Positions 46,396 through 57,439 are shown, counted from the first letter of the stretch. The stretch: DNA of 64,000 bases from Octadecabacter antarcticus 307 (GCF_000155675.2 NC_020911.1:1168501-1232500), one strand, 5' to 3'. Program-made: numbers and translations. The notes: generated from the sequence alone by a model not told the origin.

Positions 46396-47250
46396 ATGTC
46401 AGGCCGCAGCAGAATCTGCAGAATTCGAAATGGTCTGGCCACAGGCGTGATTTCGCTTGGCCTATTGGCGGGCTGTAATTCATTTGACAGCCGCGCGGCG
46501 GGGGCGCTTGACACGTTTTCCGCACAGCAAATTTTTGAACGCGGTGAATTTGAGCTTGAAAGTGGGCAAGCCGACGATGCGGCGTTTTTCTTTGGCGAAA
46601 TCGAACGCCTTTATCCGTATTCTGAATGGGCGAAACGCGCGTTGATTATGCAGGCGTTTTCCTATCATCGTGACACAGATTACCCTAATTCTCGCGCCGC
46701 CGCGCAGCGCTATATCGACTTCTATCCGGTCGACGAAGACGCTGCCTATGCACAGTATTTACTGGCCCTGAGCTACTACGACCAGATAGATGAAATTGGC
46801 CGCGATCAGGGCCTGACGTTCCAAGCATTGCAGGCTTTGCGCGTTGTGATTGAACGCTATCCTGACAGCGAATATGCGCAGTCTTCAGTGTTGAAATTCG
46901 ACCTTGCCTTTGATCACCTTGCCGCGAAAGAGATGGAAATTGGGCGTTATTATCTAAAACGGGATCACTTCGCAGCCTCTATCAACCGATTCCGCATCGT
47001 CGTGGAAGATTTCCAAACCACGTCCCACACGCCAGAAGCTTTGCATCGCTTGGTCGAAAGTTATCTGTCACTTGGCCTAGTTGAAGAAGCCCAAACCGCG
47101 GGTGCGATCCTCGGATTTAATTACCAGTCAACCGAATGGTACGAGGACAGTTTTGTGCTGCTCACTGGGCAGGGGCTTGAGCCGAGATCAATCGGGGACA
47201 ATTGGTTGTCCGCCGTCTATCGTCAGATGGTTCGCGGCGAATGGCTCTAG
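46396..47250 (+). CDS. bamD: Outer-membrane protein assembly factor BamD
   Basis: Lipoprotein of the BAM complex folding outer-membrane beta-barrels. The ATG at 46396 is chosen; it leads to a lipoprotein signal with lipobox LLAGC (cysteine near residue 27), whereas the frame from 46330 adds 22 residues. Mature protein is made of TPR-like helices typical of BamD: QQIFERGEFELESGQADDAA, AQYLLALSYYDQIDEIGRDQ, and YPDSEYAQSSVLKFDLAFDH. Ten bases from recN. Confidence 0.93.
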   Translation: MSGRSRICRIRNGLATGVISLGLLAGCNSFDSRAAGALDTFSAQQIFERGEFELESGQADDAAFFFGEIERLYPYSEWAKRALIMQAFSYHRDTDYPNSRAAAQRYIDFYPVDEDAAYAQYLLALSYYDQIDEIGRDQGLTFQALQALRVVIERYPDSEYAQSSVLKFDLAFDHLAAKEMEIGRYYLKRDHFAASINRFRIVVEDFQTTSHTPEALHRLVESYLSLGLVEEAQTAGAILGFNYQSTEWYEDSFVLLTGQGLEPRSIGDNWLSAVYRQMVRGEWL

Positions 47251-47259
47251 GCGGGCAAC

Positions 47260-48909
47260 ATGCTCCGCAGCCTTGATATTCGTGACATGCTCATCATCGA
47301 CCGGCTGGAACTTGCGTTTCAACCGGGCCTAAATGTGCTGACGGGTGAAACTGGCGCAGGTAAGTCTATCTTGTTGGATTCGCTGGGCTTTGTTCTTGGT
47401 TGGCGGGGCCGCGCAGAACTGGTGAGGCAGGGTGCTGATCAGGGTGAGGTCATCGCAGAGTTTGATTTGGCTGAAAATCACGCCGCGTGGGATGTGCTGC
47501 GCGAGGCCGGATTCAGGTATGATGACGCGCTGATTTTGCGACGGATCAATGGCCGCGATGGGCGCAAAACCGCTTGGATAAATGATCGACGGGTGAGTGG
47601 CGACATTTTGCGTGCGGTGTCCGAAACACTGGTTGAATTGCACGGACAGCACGATGATCACGGGTTGCTGAATCCGCGTGGGCACCGGGTTCTTCTCGAT
47701 GACTTTGGTAATCTGGCGCCGCGTTTGGCCGCAGTCCGCGCCACTTGGAAAGATCTATCAGCGGCCAAAAAGACACTTGCAGCGGCAGAAATGCGCGTCG
47801 CAGAATTAGAGGCCGAGGAAGAGTTTTTGCGCCATTCTGTTGCGGAACTTGATGGGTTATCGCCAAGCGCTGGTGAGGATGCGGAACTCGATAAACAGCG
47901 CCGAAAAATGCAGGCAGCCGAAAAGATCGGTGAGGATATTCATAAAGCATATCAATCGCTTGGAATAAACGGGGCTGAAGGCCAGCTTGGCGATGCGATG
48001 CGCTGGTTGGGCGATGCGGCGGGGCAAGCGGACGGCACGTTGGAAGCGCCGTTGGCTGCCCTAGAGCGGGCGATGATTGAGCTTGGTGAGGCGCAGTCAG
48101 GTGTAGAAACCTGCATAGCGGAACTCGCGTTCAATCCCCATGATCTTGAGCAAGCCGAAGAGCGCCTTTTTGCGATCCGTGGTCTTGCCCGCAAGCACAA
48201 TGTTTTGCCGGATGAACTGGGCCCTTTTGCGGACTCCCTGCGTGGCCGGCTGGGAGCGTTGGATCGTAGTGCGTCCGATCTTGCCGACCTACGGGCGGTA
48301 CTGGCAACTGCGCAGGCGATGTATGATGCAGCGGCTGGCAGTTTAAGCGATGCGCGGCGCAAGTGGGCCACGAAGCTGGACAAGGCGATGGCCAAGGAAC
48401 TGGCACCGCTTAAGATGGAACGCGCTGTTTTTGCTACTGAAATCACGTCTGCGGATGCGGGGCCTGACGGCGCTGATACGGTGTCTTTTACTGTTGCCAC
48501 AAACCCCGGCGCACCGGCTGGACCGATCGGTAAAATCGCATCTGGTGGTGAATTGAGCCGTTTTTTGCTGGCATTGAAAGTCTGTCTTACGGCGACGGAG
48601 TCGGGCCTGACATTGATTTTTGATGAGATTGATCGCGGCGTTGGCGGTGCGACGGCGGATGCCGTCGGGCGCCGTCTGTCGCAATTGGCGTCACAAGGGC
48701 AGGTCTTGGTTGTGACCCACAGCCCGCAGGTTGCGGCCTTGGGTGATCATCATTGGCGTGTTGAAAAGCGCCAGACAAAAGACGCGACGCTGTCGACGGT
48801 TGTTGGCCTTGTTGGCACGGATCGTGTCGATGAAATCGCCCGCATGTTAAGTGGGGATCGCATCACAGATGAGGCCCGCGCAGCGGCGATTGCGCTGCTG
48901 CCGGTCTAA
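47260..48909 (+). CDS. recN: DNA repair protein RecN
   Basis: SMC-like ATPase in double-strand break repair. The 549 residues have the N-terminal Walker A LTGETGAGKSILLDSLGFVL, a coiled-coil central region (about 160-350), the signature IASGGELSRFLLALK and Walker B LIFDEIDRGVGGATADAVG, then VLVVTHSPQVAALGDHHW. Coiled-coil length is normal for RecN. No LexA-type operator was seen upstream, and tight spacing suggests transcription with bamD. Ends the cell-wall/division block. Confidence 0.95.
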   Translation: MLRSLDIRDMLIIDRLELAFQPGLNVLTGETGAGKSILLDSLGFVLGWRGRAELVRQGADQGEVIAEFDLAENHAAWDVLREAGFRYDDALILRRINGRDGRKTAWINDRRVSGDILRAVSETLVELHGQHDDHGLLNPRGHRVLLDDFGNLAPRLAAVRATWKDLSAAKKTLAAAEMRVAELEAEEEFLRHSVAELDGLSPSAGEDAELDKQRRKMQAAEKIGEDIHKAYQSLGINGAEGQLGDAMRWLGDAAGQADGTLEAPLAALERAMIELGEAQSGVETCIAELAFNPHDLEQAEERLFAIRGLARKHNVLPDELGPFADSLRGRLGALDRSASDLADLRAVLATAQAMYDAAAGSLSDARRKWATKLDKAMAKELAPLKMERAVFATEITSADAGPDGADTVSFTVATNPGAPAGPIGKIASGGELSRFLLALKVCLTATESGLTLIFDEIDRGVGGATADAVGRRLSQLASQGQVLVVTHSPQVAALGDHHWRVEKRQTKDATLSTVVGLVGTDRVDEIARMLSGDRITDEARAAAIALLPV

Positions 48910-48937
48910 TCAACGGGTTCGCGCATGTGTCTTGTCT

Positions 48938-50311
48938 TCAATCTAGGCGCACAACTTTGCCGGGGTTAAGAATATTTAGCGGGTCCATTGCCCGTTTGAT
49001 CTGCCCCATAACGTCCCAGCCAGCGCCGTGCTCGGCTGCCATATACGGCAGTTTTCCTAGACCCACGCCGTGTTCGCCTGTCACTGTTCCGCCAAGCGCC
49101 AAGGCGCGCTCTGCCATGCCTGCAGATAGGTCGACCGCTGCGCGTTTTTCGTCCGCGTTGTCGGGGTCGATCAACAGAATTGCGTGAAAGTTGCCGTCAC
49201 CGACATGGCCCAAAATGGGTGCGGGGATCGGGGCGGCGTCAATGTCGGCTTGGGTTTCTGCCACCGCTTGCGCCAGTTTGCTGATCGGCACACAGACATC
49301 GGTGACAATTGCCGTGGTATTTTTGCGTGATGCAATGATGGCCCAATACGCGTGGTGGCGCATTTGCCAAAGACGGGTGCGGTCTTCGGGTTTTGACGCC
49401 CATGAAAACGCCGACCCGCCGCAGTCTTGTGCGATATCGCCGAACCGTTCTGCCTGCTCAGCCACGCCCGCGTCTGATCCATGGAATTCAACCATCAGGT
49501 GTGGGGTCACGAGAAAGTCTGCTCTGGAATAGGCGTTCACCGCGGCGACGCTGGCGGCGTCCAGAAATTCAATCCGCGCCATTGGTATCCCCATGGCAAT
49601 GGTGGCAGTGACGGCCTGCACTGCCGCGTCGATTGTGTCAAAGGCGCAAGTGGCGGCGGCGATGGCTTCGGGCTGGCCTTGCAGTTTCAGGGTCAGTTCG
49701 GTGATCAACCCTAACGTACCCTCAGAGCCAACCAGCAGTGCCGTGAGGTCATAGCCCGCTGATGATTTGCGCGCGCCAGATCCAGTGCGGATGACACGCC
49801 CATCGGCCAAAACGACTTCAAGCGCCATAACATTGTCCCGCATGGTGCCATAGCGCACAGCGGTGGTACCGCTGGCCCGCGTTGCGGCCATGCCACCGAG
49901 TGTTGCGTTAGCGCCGGGATCTACTGGAAAAAACAGCCCCGTTGCGCGCAAATCTTCATTCAGCGCTTCGCGGGTGATGCCAGGTTGAACGCGCACGGTC
50001 ATATCTTCGCTATGCACCTCAAGCACTTGCGCCATATGGCGAAAATCTACTGTGATGCCGCCTTGGGTCGCCAATGTATGCCCTTCCAGCGAGGTGCCAG
50101 CACCGTAGCCGACCACGGGGCAGCGATGTTGCGCACAGATTTTCACAATTTGCGAAACCTCTTGCGTGGTGCGTGGATAGGCGACGGCGTCTGGTGGTGT
50201 CGGATCAAAGTGTGTCTCGGACTGGCCATGTGCTGCCAGATCGGACTTGGACAGCGACAGCCGATCGCCTAACACTGGGGCAAGCGCGCGAAGGGCGGCG
50301 TCAATGGACAT
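48938..50311 (-). CDS. GlcD/D-lactate dehydrogenase-type FAD-linked oxidase
   Basis: FAD-dependent 2-hydroxyacid oxidase of 457 residues. The FAD-binding (PCMH) half has PVVGYGAGTSLEGHTLATQG and DPGANATLGGMAATRASGTT; the C-terminal FAD-oxidase domain ends HGVGLGKLPYMAAEHGAGWD then PLNILNPGKV. Motif GGTVTGEHGVG is the catalytic-histidine region. Relatives oxidise D-lactate, glycolate or D-2-hydroxyglutarate, and sequence does not settle which. Partner GlcE/GlcF genes are absent nearby, which favours a single-subunit D-lactate dehydrogenase. Confidence 0.9.
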   Translation of the reverse strand: MSIDAALRALAPVLGDRLSLSKSDLAAHGQSETHFDPTPPDAVAYPRTTQEVSQIVKICAQHRCPVVGYGAGTSLEGHTLATQGGITVDFRHMAQVLEVHSEDMTVRVQPGITREALNEDLRATGLFFPVDPGANATLGGMAATRASGTTAVRYGTMRDNVMALEVVLADGRVIRTGSGARKSSAGYDLTALLVGSEGTLGLITELTLKLQGQPEAIAAATCAFDTIDAAVQAVTATIAMGIPMARIEFLDAASVAAVNAYSRADFLVTPHLMVEFHGSDAGVAEQAERFGDIAQDCGGSAFSWASKPEDRTRLWQMRHHAYWAIIASRKNTTAIVTDVCVPISKLAQAVAETQADIDAAPIPAPILGHVGDGNFHAILLIDPDNADEKRAAVDLSAGMAERALALGGTVTGEHGVGLGKLPYMAAEHGAGWDVMGQIKRAMDPLNILNPGKVVRLD

Positions 50312-50381
50312 GGAATTCTCCCCGTTGGTTTGCTAAACGTTACGGCACCGTAGCGCCCGAGTGAAGAAGGAAGGGGACGAT

Positions 50382-52070
50382 ATGGCGGAGCCGCAGAAAT
50401 CGCCGATTGGGCAGGGGGTCGATGACGCCTTAACGGCCTGTCGTGGTGGCTGGCATGTGATCCGCACCCGTGGCCCCAGCCAAGTACAGTTCTGGTTTAT
50501 TGCGCTGCTTGTCGGCATCGCGGCCAGTTTCGCTGCGATTGGGTTTCGTTTCGGGATTGAGACGTTTCAGGCGTGGCTTTACCAGACTGACGACGTGGCA
50601 TATTTGCGATCTAACGCGGCGCGGCTGGATTGGTGGTGGGTATTACTGATCCCTATGGCTGGCGGGCTCGCTGTCGGGGTAATCTTGAACAGGTTCACCG
50701 ATGACGGGCGCGTGCGGTCTGTGGCTGATGTGATTGAGGGGGCCGCGCTTTATGATGGGCGGGTCGAGGCGCGCAAAGGCCTTATGTCAACGCTCGCGTC
50801 CTTCGTCACACTGTCAACTGGTGGATCGACAGGCCGCGAGGGTCCGGTGGTACATCTGGCTGCAATCATATCGACTTATGTCAGCCGCCTGATCCGCGCC
50901 GATGGCATAACCGGGCGCGACCTGATGGGCTGCGCTGTTGCTGCCGCCGTGTCTGCCAGCTTTAACGCCCCCATCGCGGGCGCGCTTTTCGCGCTTGAAG
51001 TTGTGCTGCGCCATTTTGCGGTACACGCCTTTGCACCGATTGTGATCGCGTCCGTGGCTGGCACCGTTATCAACCGTTCGGTTTATGGCGACGTCACCGA
51101 ATTTCTGATCCCAAACCAGAACGTGCTGGCGTTTTACGTCGAACTTCCAGCGTTCCTGATCCTTGGATTGCTGTGTGGTTTGGTCGCCGTGGTGCTGATG
51201 CGGGCAATCTTTTGGGCCGATACAATGGGCACCGCGTTGCAGACCCGCTGGCGCATTCCGCGCTATTTGCGGCCAATGATTGCGGGCACATTACTTGGGG
51301 CATTGGCGATCTATTATCCGCATATAATCGGCGTTGGCTATGAAACCACGTCCGACGCGTTGACTGGCCGCTTGGTGATGCACGAAGCGATTGTGTTTGT
51401 GTTTATCAAGATCATTGCGGTCGCGATTACGATGGCGGGGCGCATGGGTGGCGGGGTGTTTTCACCATCTTTGATGGTCGGTGCGATGACAGGTCTGGCG
51501 TTCGGCATGGTCGCGACTGGCATTTTTCCCGACGTATCAGGCGAAGGCACGCTCTATGCACTCGCAGGTATGGGGGCTGTGACGGCGGCAGTATTGGGAG
51601 CGCCGATTTCGACCACACTGATCGTGTTCGAACTGACGGGCGATTGGCAAACGGGCATTGCGGTGATGGTGTCGGTGTCACTGTCGTCCGCACTGGCGTC
51701 AAAACTGGTGCACCGCAGTTTCTTTCTCACACAGTTGGAACGGCGCGGCGTGCATTTGGCAGCGGGTCCGCAGGCTTATCTTTTGGGCACGTTCAGAGTG
51801 GCCAGCGTCATGCGCGCCAAGGACCACCCAAAAGCAGCCGACCCGCAAACCTGCGCGGCGCTGATCCTTGAGGGTACCTATATTTCCCAAGATTTGATGC
51901 TGGACCAAGCGATGCCAATCCTTGAGGCGACGGGATCAAGCTTTATTCCCGTTGTAATCCCCGCAACCGACGAAGGCCCACCAGAACTGCGCGGTGCATT
52001 GTTCCAAGTTGATGTCTTACGCGCGTTCAACCGTGCCTTGGCCGCGACAGCGGCGGAAGAACATTCTTAA
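50382..52070 (+). CDS. ClC-family chloride channel / H+-Cl- antiporter
   Basis: Membrane protein of 562 residues. The ATG at 50382, just after a purine-rich AAGGAAGGGG, is preferred over the GTG at 50361. Selectivity motifs are present: GSTGREGPVVHLAA (GREGP with the gating glutamate), GGVFSPSLMVGAMTG, and GAPISTTLIVFELTG. The C-terminal region (from about 450) resembles a CBS-type regulatory domain in position though the motif is weak. Presence of the gating glutamate does not by itself distinguish channel from antiporter. Confidence 0.92.
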   Translation: MAEPQKSPIGQGVDDALTACRGGWHVIRTRGPSQVQFWFIALLVGIAASFAAIGFRFGIETFQAWLYQTDDVAYLRSNAARLDWWWVLLIPMAGGLAVGVILNRFTDDGRVRSVADVIEGAALYDGRVEARKGLMSTLASFVTLSTGGSTGREGPVVHLAAIISTYVSRLIRADGITGRDLMGCAVAAAVSASFNAPIAGALFALEVVLRHFAVHAFAPIVIASVAGTVINRSVYGDVTEFLIPNQNVLAFYVELPAFLILGLLCGLVAVVLMRAIFWADTMGTALQTRWRIPRYLRPMIAGTLLGALAIYYPHIIGVGYETTSDALTGRLVMHEAIVFVFIKIIAVAITMAGRMGGGVFSPSLMVGAMTGLAFGMVATGIFPDVSGEGTLYALAGMGAVTAAVLGAPISTTLIVFELTGDWQTGIAVMVSVSLSSALASKLVHRSFFLTQLERRGVHLAAGPQAYLLGTFRVASVMRAKDHPKAADPQTCAALILEGTYISQDLMLDQAMPILEATGSSFIPVVIPATDEGPPELRGALFQVDVLRAFNRALAATAAEEHS

Positions 52071-52408
52071 AGCTGTTCAACCGTGACGTTATCAACGAAA
52101 AATGCCATATAATCTTTGATCTGTGCGACGTCGCCTTTCGGGTCTTCGTAGGACCAAGCAGCGTCTTTGTATGTTCCACTTTTTGCAACCAGATCATAAT
52201 ATGTGGCTGTCCCCTTGTGTGGGCAGGTGGTCGTGGTTTCGGATTTGTCGAAAAAAGCCATCGAAATGTCGGTACGCGGGAAATAAATCACGAACGGCTG
52301 ATCGCCCTCTATCAGTTTTAACGCATCGTCGCTTTCCCCAAGAACGGCACCCGCCGCACGGACAACCCATTTGCCTGATGCAGGCTGAATTTTGATGTGA
52401 TCTGACAT
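52067..52408 (-). CDS. DUF427 domain protein
   Basis: Small protein of 113 residues; the ATG at 52408 starts MSDHIKIQPASGKWVVRAAG and fits the family N-terminus, while a longer frame to 52489 adds 27 residues. The DUF427 core is visible: VIYFPRTDISMAFFDKSETT, then TTCPHKGTATYYDL and AWSYEDPKGDVAQIKDYMAF. The CPHKG motif is the most conserved part. Function is unknown; a beta-tent fold is expected. Its stop overlaps the end of the convergent ClC gene by four bases. Confidence 0.88.
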   Translation of the reverse strand: MSDHIKIQPASGKWVVRAAGAVLGESDDALKLIEGDQPFVIYFPRTDISMAFFDKSETTTTCPHKGTATYYDLVAKSGTYKDAAWSYEDPKGDVAQIKDYMAFFVDNVTVEQL

Positions 52409-52506
52409 AAGTAACGTCTCCCCCAAAGGCGATTTTTCCGTGATCCCCGTGACCATGGATTTTAGCCCAGTCGCCCGATTTTCGGGCAACTTTGGCGATT
52501 AATAGG

Positions 52507-54303
52507 TTAAAGCGGCGCACACGCGGCGATCAGCCAATCCAGTGCCGCCCCATCCACACGCGGGCCGATTTTTTTCAGTGTATCAGAATGATAGCGATCA
52601 ATCCATGCGCGTTCGTCGCTAGACAGCAAGGTCACGTCAATCAGTCGACGGTCCAGCGGAACAAAGGTCAAGGTTTCGAAATCCAGCATGTCACGCGCAT
52701 CACCGCCCGTGATTGCGTTGGCCGCAGTCACAACAATCAGGTTTTCAATGCGGATTCCAAACGCTCCTTCGCGGTAATACCCCGGTTCATTGGACAGGAT
52801 CATCCCAACTTCTAGCGCGGTCTTGGCGCGACGCGACAGACCCTGTGGCCCTTCGTGCACGGATAAATATGCACCGACGCCGTGGCCTGTCCCGTGATCA
52901 TAATCCAGTCCCGCCAGCCAGAGCGGATAGCGCGCCAAAGCATCCAGATCACTCCCCGCCACGCCCCCCGATTTAAAGTAGGGAAACCGCGCACGGCTAA
53001 TCGCAATCATGCCTTGCAGTACGCGCGTGTAGCATGCCTTTTCAGTCGGGCCGACGTCGCCAATTGTAATTGTGCGTGTGATGTCGGTGGTGCCGTCCAG
53101 ATACTGCCCGCCGGAATCAACCAGCAGGAGTTCGCCAAGGTTTACGGAACGGTTGGTGTCTTCATTCACGCGGTAATGCACGATTGCGCCGTTGGGCCCT
53201 GCGCCGCAAATAGTTTCAAACGAAATGTCGCGTAATGCATTGGTATCGCGCCTAAACCCTTCGAGCGCTGTGACAACATCGATCTCCGTCAAACCGCCTT
53301 TCGGGGCCTCGCCGTCAAGCCACGCTAGGAACCGCACCATCGCTGCGCCGTCACGCAGATGCGCGTCGCGGGCACCCTTGATTTCTGCGCTCGTTTTGCG
53401 GGCTTTCGGCAATACACAGGGGTCTTGCCCAACGATAATCTTGTCGTGTGCAAGGGCCTCTTGAATTGCAAATGGTGCGCGATCGGGGTCAAGCCTGATG
53501 GGTCCTGTCGTTGCGACAAGTGTCGCAACCATCTGTCCAGCTGCTACAACCGTCACGTTCTCATTTAACGTCAGATCCGCCGCCTGTGACTGCTCACAAA
53601 ATAGCGCAACATCGGCGTCGGACTTTAACAGTGCCATTGCGTGGGGTACCGGATTGCGGGCAATGTCTGTGCCGCGAATGTTCAGCAACCAAGCCACGGA
53701 ATCTGGCGAAGTGATGAACGCGGCCGCCTGCCCGGCGTCGCGTAATTCTGCCGCCAACCGCGTAATTTTGCTTCGGGATGTTTCACCGGCCATATCATCG
53801 GAATAATCAATGAACGGCGCAAGGGGCGGGGTAGGGCGATCCGACCAGATAACATCAACCAAGTTGTCCATTGGAACCAACGCAATGCCGGTCCCGCTCA
53901 GTCCGATTTGCAAGGCTTCGATCTGCGCCATTGTGTGCAGCCACGGATCAAACGCCAGTTTTGAGATGCCGCTTTGGTCTTTCAACCAGTCGGCCAATTG
54001 CGTTTCGGGCCAATGAACGGGCGCGAACACATCTGCCACTTGGCTGTGGACTTGAACGCGGTAGCGCCCGTCAATGAACACGCCCGCGACGTCGGCAAGA
54101 ACACAGGCAAAGCCCGCCGACCCGGTGAACCCCGTCAGCCAAGCCAGTCGATCATCGCACGGCGCTACATATTCGCCCTGAAACCGATCTGCGCGCGGCA
54201 CCAGAAAACCGTCAATCTTTCGCACCAGCATTTCAGCGCGGAGTGCTGTCAACCGCGTTGGCCCCGTTTCGGGGGATGAGGTTACTTCAAACGTCTGAAA
54301 CAT
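52507..54303 (-). CDS. Aminopeptidase P-family (Xaa-Pro) metallopeptidase
   Basis: Three-domain aminopeptidase P of 598 residues. The first two creatinase-like N-terminal domains precede a pita-bread catalytic domain. Metal ligands appear in LLVDSGGQYLDGTTDITRTI (two aspartates), GHGVGAYLSVHEGP (histidine), ILSNEPGYYREGAFGIRIEN (two glutamates, the last in RIEN). Removes N-terminal residues preceding proline in peptides; cytoplasmic. Length fits the long eukaryote-like APP1 type found in many alphaproteobacteria. Separate from the neighbouring cobalt genes. Confidence 0.93.
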   Translation of the reverse strand: MFQTFEVTSSPETGPTRLTALRAEMLVRKIDGFLVPRADRFQGEYVAPCDDRLAWLTGFTGSAGFACVLADVAGVFIDGRYRVQVHSQVADVFAPVHWPETQLADWLKDQSGISKLAFDPWLHTMAQIEALQIGLSGTGIALVPMDNLVDVIWSDRPTPPLAPFIDYSDDMAGETSRSKITRLAAELRDAGQAAAFITSPDSVAWLLNIRGTDIARNPVPHAMALLKSDADVALFCEQSQAADLTLNENVTVVAAGQMVATLVATTGPIRLDPDRAPFAIQEALAHDKIIVGQDPCVLPKARKTSAEIKGARDAHLRDGAAMVRFLAWLDGEAPKGGLTEIDVVTALEGFRRDTNALRDISFETICGAGPNGAIVHYRVNEDTNRSVNLGELLLVDSGGQYLDGTTDITRTITIGDVGPTEKACYTRVLQGMIAISRARFPYFKSGGVAGSDLDALARYPLWLAGLDYDHGTGHGVGAYLSVHEGPQGLSRRAKTALEVGMILSNEPGYYREGAFGIRIENLIVVTAANAITGGDARDMLDFETLTFVPLDRRLIDVTLLSSDERAWIDRYHSDTLKKIGPRVDGAALDWLIAACAPL

Positions 54304-54352
54304 GCGCGCGTCCTCGCTTCTTTGGTTCTTAAATACCCAGATTGCGCAGCGA

Positions 54353-56227
54353 TTAGCCCGCCTTGCGCATTCCCAGTGCCCGCGCCCGTTTGCGTGGGTC
54401 TGGTTCGAACAATCCTGCGAGCTGTTCTGTCATCGCGCCAGCCAATTGTTCCACGTCGGTGATGGTGACGGCCTTATCATAGTAGCGCGTCACGTCGTGT
54501 CCGATGCCGATTGCGATCAGTTCAACTGCTTTACGTTTCTCAACCATGGCGATCACGTCGCGCAGGTGTTTTTCCAAGTAATTTGCGGGGTTAACGGATA
54601 ATGTTGAATCGTCAACAGGGGCACCATCGCTGATCACCATCAGCACTTTGCGCGCCTCTGGACGTGCGACCATGCGCCGGTGCGCCCATTCCAGCGCCTC
54701 GCCGTCGATGTTTTCTTTCAGCAGGCCTTCTTTCATCATCAGCCCGAGATTGTCGCGGCTGCGACGCCACGGTGCGTCGGCGCGTTTGTAAATGATGTGG
54801 CGCAGATCGTTCAAACGACCTGGTTGTTGCGGGCGACCTTCGGTCAGCCAACCTTCGCGGCTTAGCCCGCCTTTCCATGCCTTCGTCGTGAAGCCGAGGA
54901 TTTCAACCTTCACCGAACATCGTTCCAACGTACGTGCCAAAACATCGGCGCAAATCGCGGCAATCGAAATCGGGCGCCCGCGCATGGAACCCGAATTATC
55001 CAGCAGCAACGTCACGCAGGTATCACGAAATTCGGTGTCTTGTTCGACTTTGAACGACAGTGGCGTCGTCGGGTTAGCTACGACCCGCGCAAGGCGGCCT
55101 GCGTCCAAAATGCCCTCTTCTTGGTCAAACGACCAACTGCGGTTTTGTTGTGCCTGAAGGCGGCGCTGCAATTTATTCGCCAGCCGCGAAACGGCCCCCT
55201 TGAGCGGTTCCAATTGCTGATCGAGGTATGCCCGCAGGCGTTCCAATTCAGCGGGTTCGGCCAAGTCTTCGGCGCCGATTTCTTCGTCGTGATCCGTTGA
55301 ATAGACAATATAATTCGGGTCGGCGTCGGATATGGGCTGCGGTGCGGGGGGCTCTATTGGGGCCTCGCCCTCGGGCATGTCGGCTTCTTCCGCCATCTCG
55401 GATTCCGCAGAATCGTCCATGGACACCTGCGCTTCGGCGGCGTCTTGCTGTTCTTCCTGGCTTTGTTCGGGCGAACCTTCGGTTTCGTCTTCATCACCGT
55501 CGTCTTGTCCGGCGCTGTCGGGCTCGTTCTCATCTTCGTCGTCAGCGTTGGCGTCGTCATCTTCATCGCCGATATCGTCAGGATCGTCGCCCAACTGATC
55601 GCCGTAACCCATGTCAGAAATGATCTGGCGTGCGAATTTTGCGAACGCCGCTTGGTCTTCCAGCGTGTCGTCTAATCCTTCAAGCGTGCCGCCTGCGTTT
55701 TCTTCGATAAACCCGCGCCACAAGTCCATGACGTTGGCGGCGCCCTTTGGCATGTCGCGCCCCGTCGCAAGATGGCGGATCAGGTATCCGGCGGCAGTCG
55801 CCAGCGGAGCCTCTGATGCTTCGCGGATTTGATCGTAGCCTTTGCGGATCGCCTCATTGCCGATCTTGGCGTCGATGTTGCCCGCGGTACCCGGCATGTG
55901 GCGCGCGCCCACTGCCTCGACCCGTGCGTGTTCCATCGCGGTATAAAGATCCTGCGCCATCTGGCCCTGCGGCATATATTTCGCCGCGATCTTGGCGTTG
56001 TGGAATTTATGGCGTAGCGCAAATGCATCTGCCGTGCCGCGCGCGATCAGAACTTCGTCGCGGGTCATGCGGCGGGATACCTGTGGCAAGCGCACGGTTT
56101 CCGCCGTCGCACCGGGGGGGTCCACGGTGAATGTCACGGACAATTCAGGATCATTCGCCATGACCTTAGTCGCCTCGGCGAGGGCTTTTTTGAACGGATC
56201 TGCTGGGTTGTCGGATGGTTTGTTCAT
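54353..56227 (-). CDS. cobT: Cobaltochelatase subunit CobT
   Basis: Large subunit partner of CobS in the CobN-CobS-CobT complex inserting cobalt into hydrogenobyrinic acid a,c-diamide in aerobic cobalamin synthesis. The 624 residues have an N-terminal domain, a long acidic low-complexity stretch (about residues 215-305, runs of D/E such as [20 protein letters not shown]), and a C-terminal von Willebrand A domain with the MIDAS motif [10 protein letters not shown] near residue 415. The acidic insert is normal for CobT. It follows cobS on the same strand at about 90 bases, but no cobN is in the window. Confidence 0.94.
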   Translation of the reverse strand: MNKPSDNPADPFKKALAEATKVMANDPELSVTFTVDPPGATAETVRLPQVSRRMTRDEVLIARGTADAFALRHKFHNAKIAAKYMPQGQMAQDLYTAMEHARVEAVGARHMPGTAGNIDAKIGNEAIRKGYDQIREASEAPLATAAGYLIRHLATGRDMPKGAANVMDLWRGFIEENAGGTLEGLDDTLEDQAAFAKFARQIISDMGYGDQLGDDPDDIGDEDDDANADDEDENEPDSAGQDDGDEDETEGSPEQSQEEQQDAAEAQVSMDDSAESEMAEEADMPEGEAPIEPPAPQPISDADPNYIVYSTDHDEEIGAEDLAEPAELERLRAYLDQQLEPLKGAVSRLANKLQRRLQAQQNRSWSFDQEEGILDAGRLARVVANPTTPLSFKVEQDTEFRDTCVTLLLDNSGSMRGRPISIAAICADVLARTLERCSVKVEILGFTTKAWKGGLSREGWLTEGRPQQPGRLNDLRHIIYKRADAPWRRSRDNLGLMMKEGLLKENIDGEALEWAHRRMVARPEARKVLMVISDGAPVDDSTLSVNPANYLEKHLRDVIAMVEKRKAVELIAIGIGHDVTRYYDKAVTITDVEQLAGAMTEQLAGLFEPDPRKRARALGMRKAG

Positions 56228-56315
56228 TGCTTACTTTCCGCGGTCTCATCGAACCCAATGGGTGTCGCCGCAAATTTTTGCGAAAACTGGCCATTGGGGA
56301 GGGATGAGCAAGCCG

Positions 56316-57305
56316 TCATCCCAAGCTCAAGCTCGCCGCTGACTCCGGTAGTTCCTCATCAAAACATCGCTGATAAAACTCCGCAACGGTCTGGCGCTCC
56401 AACTCGTCGCACTTGTTCAAGAAGCTCAGCCGGAACGCATAGCCCACGTCTTGGAAAATTCGCGCGTTTTCGGCCCATGCGATGACGGTCCGTGGTGACA
56501 TCACTGTCGACAAATCACCATTCATGAACGCGGTGCGGGTCAAGTCGGCGACCGTGACCATCTGCGAAATAATCTTGCGGCCTTTGTCGCTGTTATACGT
56601 CGGTGCCTTGGACAGAACGATCTGGGTTTCAGCGTCGTGGGACAGGTAGTTCAACGTCGCGACAAGTGACCAACGGTCCATCTGCGCTTGGTTGATCTGC
56701 TGGGTGCCGTGATACAAACCCGTCGTGTCACCCAAACCAACGGTGTTGGCCGTGGCGAACAGGCGGAAGTATGGATTTGGTTCAATGATCTCGTTCTGGT
56801 CCATCAGCGTCAGTTTGCCATCCGCCTCAAGCACGCGTTGGATCACGAACATCACGTCAGCGCGGCCCGCGTCGTATTCGTCAAACACAATTGCGACGGG
56901 ATTGCGCAGCGCCCATGGCAAAATGCCTTCGTGGAATTCAGTCACCTGGACGCCGTCGCGCAGTTTGATCGCGTCTTTGCCGATCAGGTCGATCCGCGAG
57001 ATGTGCGAATCCAAGTTCACCCGCACCGTGGGCCAGTTCAGCCGTGCGCCAACCTGTTCGATGTGCGTCGATTTACCGGTGCCGTGATACCCCTGCACCA
57101 TGACGCGACGGTTGTAGCCATAGCCTGCAAGGATCGCCAACGTCGTGTCGGGATCAAATTTATAGGTCGGATCAATTACAGGCACGCGGTCAGTTGCGCC
57201 CTTTGGGAAGGCCTTGACCTTCATATCCGTGTCGATGCCGAACACCTCACGGACCGAGATTTCCTCAGTTGGTTTCATCATCGGGTCAAGATTTCCGTCG
57301 GCCAT
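56316..57305 (-). CDS. cobS: Cobaltochelatase subunit CobS
   Basis: AAA+ ATPase of the aerobic cobaltochelatase. The ATG at 57305 gives [20 protein letters not shown] and 329 residues; a frame to 57419 is rejected because it is hydrophobic and not family-like. Walker A is [18 protein letters not shown], Walker [16 protein letters not shown], and sensor region is [20 protein letters not shown]. Forms an operon with cobT downstream. Confidence 0.94.
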   Translation of the reverse strand: MADGNLDPMMKPTEEISVREVFGIDTDMKVKAFPKGATDRVPVIDPTYKFDPDTTLAILAGYGYNRRVMVQGYHGTGKSTHIEQVGARLNWPTVRVNLDSHISRIDLIGKDAIKLRDGVQVTEFHEGILPWALRNPVAIVFDEYDAGRADVMFVIQRVLEADGKLTLMDQNEIIEPNPYFRLFATANTVGLGDTTGLYHGTQQINQAQMDRWSLVATLNYLSHDAETQIVLSKAPTYNSDKGRKIISQMVTVADLTRTAFMNGDLSTVMSPRTVIAWAENARIFQDVGYAFRLSFLNKCDELERQTVAEFYQRCFDEELPESAASLSLG

Positions 57306-57439
57306 ATCGGTGCCTTTGCTTATCAAAATGTGCGCAATCGCTTTGGGGTTCGGGATGCAACATATAGCGATGGGCCGCAAGGGGAAGGGGGCATTCGCTG
57401 ACTTGTGCCCAAGGACCATGATGTCATGGTAAAGATGAG

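Noticed and set aside
55354..55600. Plus- and minus-frame low-complexity ORFs within cobT
   Set aside because: Shadows of the acidic repeat-rich segment of CobT.
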